A stretch of 64,000 nucleotides of DNA from Odontocerum albicorne (GCA_949825065.1 OX463866.1:511001-575000); one strand, 5' to 3'; counted from the first letter of the stretch, positions 30,566-40,645 are shown. Numbers and translations: made by a program. Notes: generated by a model from the sequence alone, not told the origin.

Positions 30566-33500
30566 CTGGAAAAAGCACAAACATAAAGTTGCATTACTAG
30601 AGGATAAAGTGTTTAATCGTGTCCTGTCATCAAAATAAGGGGATAGTTGCGGCTCAATCCTCGGAGGTTCTGACGTAACTCTAATGTGTCTTGGTGACAG
30701 ATGGGCGAAGATATTTTTTTTCACTTTTGGCTGAGAAAACTTTGGTGAATTAAAATACAGTACGAAGGTTCAAACGAGAATGAATCGTGGTTCATTTGGC
30801 GTCCTATTTATATTATCCTACACACACTACAAGCATACTGGCCTAACTGCTTAAGCTATGCTCGTAGAGCAACATAAACATGACAGCGGCCCCCTGATGA
30901 AGAAGTAAGGTGTTCCAAAGTCGGACCGATACTCCGAGCAAAAGTTGTTACAGTTTCTCATTCTTTGGAAAACAGCGGTCAATCGGCCGGCATGAACTAA
31001 TTTATTTTATCCATGTCATCCGATCCACAATCAATACGATAATATCACTATATACAAGGACATTACAATAGACAGGATATATATATTTACAATAAAGATT
31101 ACTTAATCAATTTATCAAATAATGCAAAAATTAACTTGTCGAAGTTGAGTACAAAACAAGCCTTAAAGATGAAAACTGTAAGAATTTCGAAACGTCGGCA
31201 TCATAAGTCAAATCCCCCGGTATAACACTTCGAAATACTTTATACAACAAATAAATGAAGCATTAGGAAAGTGCTTTAGATTGGGAACTTTCGCGCTTCT
31301 ACATATGTTTCATCACCACCCTGTCGTGTAGAGTTTGACATGTCAGCGGATCGGGGGCAGAGTACTTTCCAGGCGACCCTAGACTGGTCAGTACTATCTA
31401 CAAGGTAATACCGCTTTACATCTCACTACACATAATGGTAATCTCTCGCTATAGAGTAAGATTATCAGTCCATCCTGTGGATGGATGACGCCTGTACGTG
31501 TATTGCTTACTCTATTGTGTGCATGTATGGTGCACAGCATTACAGCAAGCAAAAACCAGCAGGCAGATCAACACCTGAGCAGTGCTACATACATACAGGC
31601 AATCCCTCGCTATAGAGTAAGATTGTCCGTCCATCCTGTGGATGGATGACGCCTGTGTGAGTATTGCTCTATTGTGTGTATGCACACAGCACTACAGGCC
31701 TACCTACTGTGTGCTGCACACAGCAGTACAGACCTACCTACTATCTACTTATAGATGATTTATCTGTCGATTGTTATCTTCCGATAGACAGATGATACGA
31801 AATCAATATTTTTATTTGATAAACGCTGTTTTATTGCAAGTGTTGATAGCGTTCAATATGATTGCGCTTCCAGAACATACTAGGTTAGTCAAAAAGTTTT
31901 GAAAGCGGAAATGAAAATACATTTTTTTTGGGGGGAAATCACTTTTATTGCTCAGTATAGTCTCCCATAAGATCAATACACTTGGTCCGACGATCTTCCA
32001 ACTTTGTTGTCCCATCACGGAAGTGACTTTCTGGAAGGCCTGCAAAATACTCTTCTACGACGGCTATAAAAAATGCTTTCCACGAAGGAATTTTTTGAGG
32101 TGTGAGAACAGCCAGAAGTCAGAGGGAGCTAAATCTGGCGAATAGGGTGGATGCTGCAACAATTCGTACCCCAATTCATTGATTTTCGCGTTGGTTTTTT
32201 GAGCTGTGTGAGCAGGTGCATTGTCTTGATGAAAAATGATTTTTTTCTTCTGCAAACCGGGTCTTTTTTCACAAACTTTTTCATCCAACTGGTCCAAAAG
32301 GTCACAATAATAATCAGAGTTGATTGTCTTACCAGTTTGGAGATAATCTATCAATAAAATTCCTTTTGCATCCCAAAAACTGACGCTAACACCTTCTTGG
32401 CCAATTTCTGGACACGAACTCGCTTCGGAGCCAAAGTGCCCGGTTCACACCACTCCTTAGCCTCTTGTTTTGATTCAGGATCATGGTGGTAGACCCAAGT
32501 CTCGTCCATAGTGATGAATCGACGCAGAAAATCCTTTTTATCCTTTCGAAATGGCTCCAAATGTTGCTCAGAAAGTCGCATTCGAACGTGTTTTTGTTGC
32601 ATTGTTAGCAAATGCGGCACCCATTGTGCACACAGTTTTTTGAAACCCAAAACTTCAGCCAAAATATGCCATGTTGTTCCATGTGAGATGCCTATGGTGT
32701 CAGCTATCACATCCACAGTCGATCGATGATCTTCCAAAACCATATCCTGTATTTTCGCTATGATTTCTGGTGTTGATGCACTTTTTGGACGTCCTGAGCG
32801 TGGATCGTCTTCAACGCTTGTACGGCCACGCTTAAACTCCAAAACCCATCGGTGAACGGTTGGAAATGAAGGAGAAGACTCCTTTAATACTTTCACCATC
32901 TTTGCATGGATCTCAGTAGCCGATAAACCTTCCAAAACGAATAATTTAATCACTGCACGATATTCGGATTTTTCCATTGTTAAAAAATACACTGACACGT
33001 CAACTTCAAATGGCTTGTAAACAAAGAATGAATTGACAGATCGAAATGAAATTTTGAGTACGTTCTTATGAAAGATGAAATATTAAAATGGCGTAGAAAT
33101 TTTGGTTTTTCTACTGCTCCATAGATGTCGCTTTCAAAACTTTTTGACTAGCCTAGTATTCTGTATTCCGAATTAACGTAATCAATTCAAGATTTACTCA
33201 AACTTTAATGAACAACCATTTCTTCATCTTCTTCGTATGCTGTGTTCGGTTTCTCTGACTTCAGTTATCACTCTCCATATGCCAGACCCAGATAGGTAAT
33301 CTTTCTGCATTTAAGAGCTTCGTTCTACCCTGTATCTGTAACCACGGATTTTGTCATCCTAGGGGAGGGGGGGGGGGGGGTGGCATACATACAATCACGC
33401 CGTTTCCCTATTGGGGTCGGAAGACAACAAATCGCCAGACTTTCCTATTTCGATACAGATACTCGTATTTCGCCTCTTCCACATCAATACACCTCATATA

Positions 33501-36052
33501 ACGTCTACGTATATTTCTCCTACGCTAACAGTATTGTCACCAGCACAGAACTATCCGCACACATTCCCATTCAACACCGGTCTCTGTAGTTCCATCACAC
33601 ATCACACATGAATCTATGTAGTGACACATCTGAGTGTGAAAATAATATTAGTGACAGTGAACTTAAGGTCCGACGTCACGGGAGAAGGAAAATAGGTCGT
33701 AGCCCAGTAACAGAACAGTCAAACAGTCCACCAAGTTGCAGGGGTATAGTACTTTGGCAGAAAACATCGAACGCAGCAAAACTATCCTTTGACGCCACTA
33801 AATCGGAATAGCCAATCGGTCCGAAGATGAACCTGAGAATCGACGTCCGAAGACGAACCGATGTAAAATTAACCTATGAACCGATGTTCGAAGATGAACC
33901 GATGTAAAATGGACCTACTCGTATAAACCAATGTAAAATAAACCTACCCGTGTAAACCTATGTCCGAATATGAACCGATTTAAAATGAACCTATGAACCG
34001 ATGTCCGAAGATGAACCGATGTAAAATGAACCTACTCGTGTACACCGACGTCCAAAGATGAACGTAATTTCCGAAGATAAATCGATGTCCGAAGATGAGC
34101 CTATGAACCGATGTCCGAAGATTAACCGATGTGAATGAACCTATAAACTGATGTAAAATGAACCGATGTAGGGACACCCGAACACGTCGGTTGAGTAATT
34201 GTTGCTGATGGAAATGGCACAATACAAAAGAACGTGGAGGATATTTCTAGAAGTGGCGATAAACAAAGACTGTAAATAGTCTTAAGTAAGTCATCGATGG
34301 TAAGCTGTGTCCCCTGGGTGTCTTATGACAAGACCCGGGAGCAGTATAGCGGATAGCCAGACTGGAGACCATGTCAGATGTTGCATTTAATTTAATTTTA
34401 TTACAATGTACGGTATTTTATCGACCATTAAAAAATATTAGAGTAACGCTCAAATTAGATTTTTAGTGCGCATCAATATAAATACAATTTGTCACAAAAA
34501 TTATAAACATTTATATAAATCATATGAAAAAAAATCAAAATCAGTACGTACCACCTACCACATATCGAATACAAACTTGAGACAGGCCACGGCTCAGGAA
34601 ATCAAAAGCCCTAACATAAAAAAAGAAAGAGGGAATAATAATCTAAGAAAATGATTAAAAAAAAAACATATACGAATAAATAATCCGGTTCAAAACACAA
34701 AATTATATTTAAAGATATCTCGAAAAGTTTGAGAGAAACAAAATCAACGAAAAGAGAGAGAGAGAAACAATCGATGAGAGTCAAGCCGTGGCGTCAGATT
34801 TATGCTTCAGACAAACGAAAATGCTCTCTAAGGCCGAGGCCACACCGAAGTGTTTCGCTTAGTGCTAAGCTAGGTGCTACGTGACTTATAGACTAGGTGA
34901 CTATAATAGTCACGTAGCGTGGCGCGAAGCGTGCAGTGTGGTCATTGCGATATTATGGGATGCGTTGGTTCGCTAGGATATGTCACCTAGCTCGCAGCGT
35001 AGCTCTAAGCACCAAGCGAGGCTCCTATCTGTGTGACCGAGGCCTAAGAGAATTTTCAAAGGCATAAAGACTGTCACTAAATACGTCCGAGATTGCAGCG
35101 TCGTCATTACCCAATCGATGTCATTTAGGTACAGGAGAATTCGAATATTAGTTTAACCTGTTCACCGCGTTAAAAATCAAATTCCACGAATCCTGTGCGC
35201 GGCACAATTTCAGCGTTTTTTAATTTCTAAGTTTAAACACATATTTTGTTTAGAACCACTGATATTTGATTACAACACCAAGTAAACATGACACTTAAGT
35301 AATTTTCTGATAATAAATAATAGTCATTACTCTTAAGGAGACTCATTAAATAAAGGAGATAAACTTAACATTACGTAAAATAAACAAAGGAATGCTACGA
35401 TCAAATCAATGCTTCATGACACTCACCCAATCAAATGCATATAGCACTAGTAATGTTTATTTACGTAAGAGAGACTTAGTAATGTTTATTTACGTAAGAG
35501 AGACTCATCGCAGGACTCGATCCGCGCGACAGGTCGTTAATGCTGGAAATATTGAGAAACCAAAAAAATTCGGCGCTCTGTTTATTCAACAATATCTCAT
35601 AAACTAATATATTATTTGACAAGGTTTTCAGAGATGTCGCTAGAATAAAGATTATTTTAAATTTTAGTTCAATTTTTATTCCGGTTTTGTGTCATTTTTT
35701 TAAGTATTTGTGATTTGAAACTTGGATTGTCGTCAGATCACAGGCGTTTGAGCTCCCCGCGGGGAAAGAGTTAACAACTCTCGCACTGGAATATACATAT
35801 TCTGCGGTCTCATACTTCTAGAAGGAATTCGGAAGTCAATCGATTCCAGTAACTTCGTTATTTTACAATAATGTTAGCTGGTAGTTGGCACCAACGACTC
35901 GACTCAGCGAGCGCGGCGGAATGAATAGGTACTCACTTGTAAACGGCCCTCTTGTCCGCCTCGAACTGCGCCTGGTCGAGCACGGCCGCGGGCGGCGGCG
36001 CCGGCTGCGGCGGCTCCGCGGGGGCGCGCTCCCCGCCCGGGCAGCCCTGCAT
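30392..36052 (-). CDS. Pknox: PKNOX/PREP-type TALE homeobox gene, first two coding exons
   Basis: PKNOX (PREP) proteins are MEINOX-homeodomain transcription factors that pair with PBC/Extradenticle. Exon 36052-35937 starts MQGCPGGERAPAEPPQPAPP and ends AVY plus two bases. Joined to 30565-30392 it reads VYKHPLFPLLALLLERCEQA, the start of the MEINOX (PREP) domain ('VYRHPLFPLL.LLFEKCEQ' in the family), then, one frame over, 'RAFVQHQQRDRKPFLVDDPE' and IDGL, the next conserved block. All junctions are GT/AG. The homeodomain exons are not found in the window. The PREP-type DDPE signature favours PKNOX over MEIS/homothorax. The reading-frame break is described for exon 2. Confidence 0.85.
30860..31255. 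mobile_element. two Penelope-like terminal fragments
   Basis: 30890-30935 has CCTGATGAAGAAG... CAAAGTCGG; 31155-31195 has CCTTAAAGATGAAAACTGTA then TTTCGAAACGTCGGCAT. The latter matches the inverted 63235-63370 insert through 'TACTTTATACAAC'. These CTGATGA/GAAAC/GTC arrangements are typical of Penelope terminal regions carrying hammerhead motifs. Confidence 0.55.
31436..31745. repeat. 162-bp tandem duplication
   Basis: CTCGCTATAGAGTAAGATT and CCATCCTGTGGATGGATGAC occur at about 31447/31469 and again 162 bp later. The second copy also contains smaller repeats of 'ctacaggcctacctactgtg'. Confidence 0.85.
31880..33156 (-). mobile_element. mariner element, 1277 bp, near full length
   Basis: TIRs CTAGGTTAGTCAAAAAGTTT and (inverted) CTAGGCTAGTCAAAAAGTTT sit between TA copies at 31878-31879 and 33157-33158. 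Length and single transposase gene are as in active mariners. It sits in the PKNOX intron, in the same orientation as the host gene. Confidence 0.93.
31945..32998 (-). pseudogene. mariner transposase with two frame lesions
   Basis: Starts MEKSEYRAVIKLFVLEGLSA (ATG at 32977, or in-frame at 32998). Helix-turn-helix motifs and 'DDPRSGRPKS' follow, then MDETWVYHHDPES, HQDNAPAHTA and YSPDLAPSDFWLF. The three catalytic aspartates (DD34D type) are all present. A T-run near 32370 is one base short ('VFGMQ' where the family has VFWDAKG), and a short deletion/frameshift after 'FLRGKHF' near 32063 leaves 'FAGLPESHFRDG' in another frame. The copy is therefore inactive though young-looking. Confidence 0.9.
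33362..33610 (-). pseudogene. poly(G) tract and LINE C-terminal fragment
   Basis: A G-run at 33362-33381 is followed by an antisense copy of the common LINE tail (ATCACGCCGTTTCCCTATTG ... CCTCTTCCACATC). No intact frame. Confidence 0.65.
33815..34175. repeat. degenerate minisatellite, GATGAACCGATGT units
   Basis: Words such as CCGAAGATGAACCGATGTAA, 'aatgaacctatgaaccgatg' and 'cctactcgtgtaaacc' alternate irregularly, giving a higher-order repeat of roughly 40-80 bp with much internal variation. Confidence 0.85.
34176..34831. other. PKNOX intron, unassigned
   Basis: No gene or named repeat is recognised; A-rich, with GAGAGAGA at 34758-34765. Confidence 0.4.
34832..35044 (-). mobile_element. 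213-bp MITE of family H1
   Basis: The ends are the same as in 14893-15405 (GGCCGAGGCCACACCGAAGT and, inverted, GGCCTCGGTCACACAGATAG), between TAA copies at 34829-34831 and 35045-35047. It consists only of the two terminal regions joined, without the MADF part, i.e. an internal-deletion derivative in inverse orientation. Confidence 0.85.
35045..35936. other. PKNOX intron 1, 5' part
   Basis: A 31-bp direct repeat, AGTAATGTTTATTTACGTAA..., lies at 35447-35508. 35755-35773 contains CCCCGCGGGG. No further exon is seen. Confidence 0.45.
35937..36052 (-). CDS. Pknox: PKNOX start-codon exon
   Basis: 38 codons plus two bases; donor AA|GTGAGT. The exon appears to begin at 36076 after the acceptor CTTGTTGCAG. 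The 24 untranslated bases contain three TGA codons in frame before the ATG, which fixes the start. The region is very GC-rich (proline/alanine-rich coding) in an AT-rich setting. At least one upstream non-coding exon is implied, not located. Confidence 0.85.
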
Positions 36053-36199
36053 GCCTCACCCTCACCCTCACAACCCCTGCAACAAGATGAGAGACAACCT
36101 TTATCAGTAACAATTCAACAATAGTTCCTCCCCGCCGCGCCATCAGCGTAACACCAGGGCGTCGGGATTAACAAGGTTAATAAGCGTACAAATTACAAT

Positions 36200-36420
36200 G
36201 TATCGTATTACACTTTCGTTGTATACAGTACAACCTGGTGGGCTTAAAGCCATGAGGCAATCTCTTCCAACCAACCAGAAAGGGTTCGATCCCCGCTGGA
36301 ACCCAGATTTTTTAAAATAGGATTCCAGTCTGGTTAACACTTAGGGCCTATAAAAAAAAACATCTTTCTGGTTGGTTGGAAGAGATTGCCACATGGCAAT
36401 AAACTCGCCAGGTTAAAAGA
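36200..36420. mobile_element. chimeric head-to-head SINE
   Basis: 36200-36279 is the antisense 3' half (ACAACCTGG ... CCAACCAACCAGAAAG). It is joined directly to a sense copy beginning at the B box (GGTTCGATCCCCGCTGG) and ending AACTCGCCAGGTTAAAAG. The A-box head is missing from both, so the piece looks like a template-switch or recombination product. Confidence 0.8.
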
Positions 36421-36534
36421 AAATATTAATTTTTATTTTTAATAATCTTAATATTTAATATCTTAGAAATAGTTAACACCTACATACTAACGTATAACTA
36501 GATAACAATTATTACAACTAATTGGTCCGTTGTA

Positions 36535-36737
36535 TTGCATTACACCTTTGTTGTTTACATTACAGCCTGGCGGGTTTACTGACATGTAGAGGTCTCTTCC
36601 AACCAACCAGAAAGATGTTAAAGAAGCGATGAGTGAAAATATGATTGGAATTATTCATAAAAAAAATTGGATCCAACGGAAATCGAACTCAAAGCCCCCG
36701 GGAGACATGCGAATTACCAACTAGACCACGGAGGTCG
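36535..36737 (-). mobile_element. tRNA-derived SINE, diverged copy
   Basis: Antisense copy: body 'tcttccaaccaaccagaaag', B-box complement GGAAATCGAACTC, and A-box complement TAGACCACGGAGGTCG. It has the alternative 3' end (GTATTGCATTACACC... before CCTGGCGGG) shared with 44945-45157 and 61485-61656. Confidence 0.85.
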
Positions 36738-36984
36738 TATTATTCCTTCAAAAAGGCACTGTGAAGTCGACACCCTCTGTGCTCTAATTGGTAAAACTTT
36801 TTTTGGTATACTTCCAAGTCAATCGGCAATCGAATCCGCAAACTCAAAGTTGAGAGAGAAACATCTTATCAACTTGGCCACGGAAGTTCACATTTCGTCC
36901 ATTGCACTCTCTCAAAAAAATATCTTTAGAATTCTTTACATTCTCAATTGTTCTCGAGTATTCTCGAATTCGTTGCATCCTTAA

Positions 36985-37151
36985 TTGACAATTTCCCCTA
37001 GTAAGAATGTGACGGGGAGAGGGGGTGTAGATTTGGGAGTGCGCCCCCACCCCTGGGAGTCCGCAGCAGTAATGAGGAGACCCGTTAGCAGGGATCTGAC
37101 GGCACTCGAACACGCTCCAGGGCGGAGAGTGGAGAGCCAGTCGTGCCCAGG
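36985..37151 (+). other. GC-rich segment ending in a strong splice donor
   Basis: This stretch is far more GC-rich than its neighbours and ends GTGCCCAG|GTAAGT at 37151. The frame leading into the donor is open from a TAA near 36984 and holds an ATG at 37072 (MRRPVSRDLTALEHAPGRRV...). It could be a first exon of an unseen plus-strand gene, a 5' UTR, or part of an element; no domain is recognised. Confidence 0.25.
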
Positions 37152-37189
37152 TAAGTATTAAACTAGGGACACTTCAACTAGGGAGCTAC

Positions 37190-37840
37190 TGAATGCGATA
37201 ATCGGGATGAAGATAATAACATAGTATATTATTTAAGAGATAGAAGAAAGAGATCGAGATGGATCGGGGGCTGGGCGAGGTTAACGGAGTGTTCGAAATC
37301 ATAGAATTAGTAGAAGTTGAAGGAGAAGGTGTACGGATGTGGAAGAGGCGAAGGATGTGTTTCGAGAAAGGACAGTCTGACACTTTGTCCGTTCTGACGT
37401 TGGTATGGTTATGTTGTCTGCCCACCTAACTCCAGAGTCCCAAGAAATATCCTCTTTAATGGGCAGAGCAAGCATTTCAGAACGTACTGCATGAGACGCT
37501 TAAACACATTAATGCTCAGCACAACTGGGAGCAAACAGCAGCAGATAGAGCCTAATGGTATAGAACTAACTGATGCTAGGTATCAGGGGCACAATGGAGA
37601 GAGAAGAGGCAGACAAGGTATTTCAAGTACTGAAGGACCTTGCCCTTTGTGCAACAGGATATGCCTATCGCAAATTGGCTTACATAGTCATCTCCGGTGG
37701 CAGCAACGACAAGTACCATGACTCCCCACTTTGTACTGTGCCTTCTATTATGAGAGTATGTATATTATCCCTGGATTTATTTAGCAGACCTCCAGAACGA
37801 CCTCCCAAAAGATGGAAAGACAGCTGGCAGTCAACGTCGC
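37190..37840 (+). pseudogene. LINE C-terminal fragments (two families)
   Basis: 37230-37420 is a degraded plus-strand copy of the 'DVEEAKDVFRER' tail. 37485-37700 reads 'NWEQTAADRA' and then GPCPLCNRICLSQIGLHSHL, the C-terminal Cys/His knuckle found in one class of insect LINE ORF2. 37775-37850 adds '[12 protein letters not shown]'. Several frameshifts. Confidence 0.65.
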
Positions 37841-37867
37841 AAGAGGCAAACAATGATGTTTTTTTTA

Positions 37868-38083
37868 TGTTTTTTTTTTTACCTGGCGAGTTTATTGCCA
37901 CGTGGCAATCTCTTCCAACCAACCAGAAAGATGGTTTTTTTATAGGCCCTAAGTGAAAACCAGACTGGAATCCTATTTAAAAAAAACTGGGTTCCAGCGG
38001 GGATCGAACCCGCAACCTCCGGATCGGCAAACATGCATCTTACCATTAGGCCACGGAAGTCATCCCTCCGTGGCCTGGTGGTA
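37868..38083 (-). mobile_element. tRNA-derived SINE plus inverted head scrap
   Basis: Antisense full-length SINE: poly(T), ACCTGGCGAGTTTATTGCC, the body, GGGATCGAACCCGCAACC, and ACCATTAGGCCACGGAAG. It is followed directly by CCTCCGTGGCCTGGTGGTA (38065-38083), the sense start of another copy, forming a small palindrome. Confidence 0.88.
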
Positions 38084-38084
38084 T

Positions 38085-38440
38085 GAATGATTCAGGACCA
38101 TAACAGGCCAACAGGCCTAAAATAAGATGAAGAAGAAGAAGATTTATTCAGTAGCCCGAACAGAAGATATTTGTTTTGAATCTACGATTGGGACAAAATA
38201 AACTCTCCTTTTTGGTTTGTTTGCGTGTTACGTTCCATATGATCTTCCTCGAATAACAACCAGAGGAAGACCAAAGAATTCATGGGTGGTGCAAAAATAT
38301 AACCTGTTGCAGAGGCACGGCCTGGGGGACGTAGTCCGGGACAGAAGAGCATACAACCTGAGGACGAGGAGAGCTGACCCCAACAGTCTTCGCAGACAGT
38401 GAGTTGGGATGGAGCCAGGGAGAAGAAGAAGCGTGTTACG
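38085..38440 (+). pseudogene. LINE C-terminal fragment
   Basis: Reads 'TTRGRPKNSWVVQKYNLLQR', then HGLGDVVRDRRAYNLRTRRA and 'DPNSLRRQ' with a stop at 38400. About 170 bp are nearly identical to 53230-53420. Confidence 0.75.
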
Positions 38441-38677
38441 TTCCATATGTGTAAACACACGTTGTCCAGGATCTGTTCTTCAATTTGCGGCATTAAAAAC
38501 TCTTGTATCATTTTTCGATAAAAAAACTCATCAATTTAGCACAATCTTGTATTTTTTTTTTCATTTTAATGTTATTTACGAATATATGATACAATTTTTT
38601 ATCATATTATAACAATTAAATTATTCAAATGTCTTGAAGTTATGAATCGTTTATTGCAACTATTCTTACATCGGCGA

Positions 38678-39041
38678 GATTAATAAGGGAAGTCGCTAAA
38701 GACAGTCCCGAATCAGGAACTCCCAAATAGATTAATAAGGGAAGTCGCTAAAGACAGCCACGAATCGGGAACTCCCAAATAGATTAATAAGGGAAGTCGC
38801 TAAAGACAGTCACGAATCAGGAACTCCCAAATAGATTAATAAGGGAAGTCGCTAAAGACAGTCACGAATCGGGAACTCCCAAATAGATTAATAAGGAAGT
38901 CGCTAAAGACAGTCACGAATCGGGAACTCCCAAATAGATTAATAAGGGAAGTCGCTAAAGACAGTCACGAATCGGGAACTCCCAAATAGATTAATAAGGG
39001 AATTCGCTAAAGACAGTCACGAATCGGGAACTCCCAAATAG
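38678..39041. repeat. 52-bp tandem array (7 copies)
   Basis: Unit GATTAATAAGGGAAGTCGCT + 'aaagacagtcacgaatcgggaactcccaaata'. Starts at 38678, 38730, 38782, 38834, 38886, 38937 and 38989. Copies are nearly identical. Confidence 0.96.
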
Positions 39042-39048
39042 ACGCAGA

Positions 39049-39149
39049 ATGAGACCCAAGAAAAGCCTATATAAGAAAGTGGAGGAGAGCTCGGACTATC
39101 CCCCAGTGACTGTCGAGATAGATACAGATCAAGAAGATCAGAGATACAG
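39049..39149 (+). other. possible short coding segment after the array
   Basis: An ATG at 39049 opens 33 codons (MRPKKSLYKKVEESSDYPPV, then TVEIDTDQEDQRY) and runs into ACAG|GTAGGA. The residue composition looks protein-like but no family is recognised. It could be part of a retroelement ORF or a host exon; weak evidence only. Confidence 0.2.
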
Positions 39150-39429
39150 GTAGGAAGAAGGTCTAAGCAGCCAGCCCCAAATGGATGGGATAAGGCGAAG
39201 GAAAAGAAGACAGAAGAATAAATTTAAGGGAAAAAATGTAGTAGCTATTTATTACGTTGCAAATCTTGCTTTCCGCTGACTTTAAATTCACTGCCGCACT
39301 CGCTGGCCGAGGCGAGTGCACAGTAGTTCAGGTGTAAAATTTACTAGACAAAAATTCAAATAATAAAGAACAAAATTGTCTTTAAAAAAATCATTTTTTC
39401 TTAAATGTGTTTAAGTGAAACCGCGAAAA

Positions 39430-39655
39430 TCGAGGGATAAGTGTATACTTGTTTCGTTAGTAATTCTTTATTCATCCATTCTTCGAGTCCAAACCATCTT
39501 AGAGTGCTCTTTTTTATCTTACTTAAAACATCAGCCTTAACTTCAAATTCATCCCCGATCACCTTATTTCGTATTCTGTTATATATTGTACGAATATATC
39601 GGACGTATGCGTCACATAGATAAGTAATTATCTTTATATTAGTGCATGTAAACAT
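39430..39655 (-). pseudogene. LINE C-terminal fragment
   Basis: The minus strand reads 'YNRIRNKVIGDEFEVKADVL', then SKIKKSTLRWFGLEEWMN: the frequent LINE tail of the window, with an intact 84-codon frame. Confidence 0.75.
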
Positions 39656-39714
39656 TGTTATAAAATCATTGCTTGTAATAGTGTATTGTAATAAAACGTC
39701 CCTTCGTGTGGTCT

Positions 39715-40030
39715 TCGCATTATTGCAACGTTATGGATCGGACGGCTCCCGCGCGCGATGACCGCTTGGCAAGCATCGAGCTAGCGAAGGGTGACTGCGT
39801 AAGCGGTCGGATCGATGTGCTTGCGACGTGCGATGGGCTAAACTTCTATTTTGTTTTTATTTCAACAAAGTTCTATCAGACGACTTAGATAAATATTTAT
39901 AAGTTCAAGCCGGATGATTAGCAGGTATCGAACGACCCCCGCGCGCAATGACCGCTTAGCAAACAATGAGCTACTGAAGGGTAAAGACGTAAGCGGTCGG
40001 ATCAATGAGCTTGCGACGTGCGATGGACTA
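39715..40030. repeat. GC-rich direct repeat (two units of about 205 bp)
   Basis: 39722-39845 and 39925-40030 are about 80% alike: 'gcgcgcgatgaccgcttggc', 'gtaagcggtcggatc' and 'cttgcgacgtgcgatggg' occur in both. The spacer is AT-rich. Unknown element. Confidence 0.7.
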
Positions 40031-40038
40031 CACATTAA

Positions 40039-40641
40039 CCCTTCCCTTATGGTGATAAAAATAATACGCGTGTTACGGTGTTGGGTAGTGAGTACGCAAT
40101 AAAAAATTAGCGATTTTAAATCGGAAAAATAAGAACATTCATAGATAATCCCCTTAATTAATTATAATTGAAGTTAAAAATTATAATAATTGAGATTTAT
40201 TTGCTGAAAACATTAAAAAACCATCTGAATACGTCTAACCTATTTGCAAGCCTAGAGGCAACTAGTGGCGCGGAACGTCAGTCGCATACCCCGGCGCATA
40301 CGCCTTTGCTTGCGACGTTGAGAAAATTCAGCTCCTCGCAATTAAGTCTAGTATGCAAGAGTGAGATGCGAATATAGTGTCGCGCTTCCCGCATACTATT
40401 CACCTATCGTCAAGACGAGGCACTCGCCGCGTTTAAATGCGAATTTGTTTTCGATCTTTACAAAACACCTACGATGTAGTCGATAAATTCTGATTATTAT
40501 TAATATTATTTTTTAAATCAATGCGTAAATATATTATGGAGGAATACCTAAAATCTTAACCTTGTATTTATAATATTTATAGAGATATTGATGGTTATTA
40601 GAAGCAACGTGTAGAAGATACCCAACACAGGGAAGGAAAGG
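40039..40641 (+). mobile_element. TTAA-flanked element, copy C (subfamily 2)
   Basis: 603 bp between TTAA at 40035-40038 and 40642-40645. Ends CCCTTCCCTTATGGTG and, inverted, CCTTTCCTTCCCTGTG. It is nearly the same as copy E (56127-56747) and copy B without its SINE. It retains the empty SINE site (ACTATTCACCTATCGTC). Confidence 0.9.
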
Positions 40642-40645
40642 TTAA

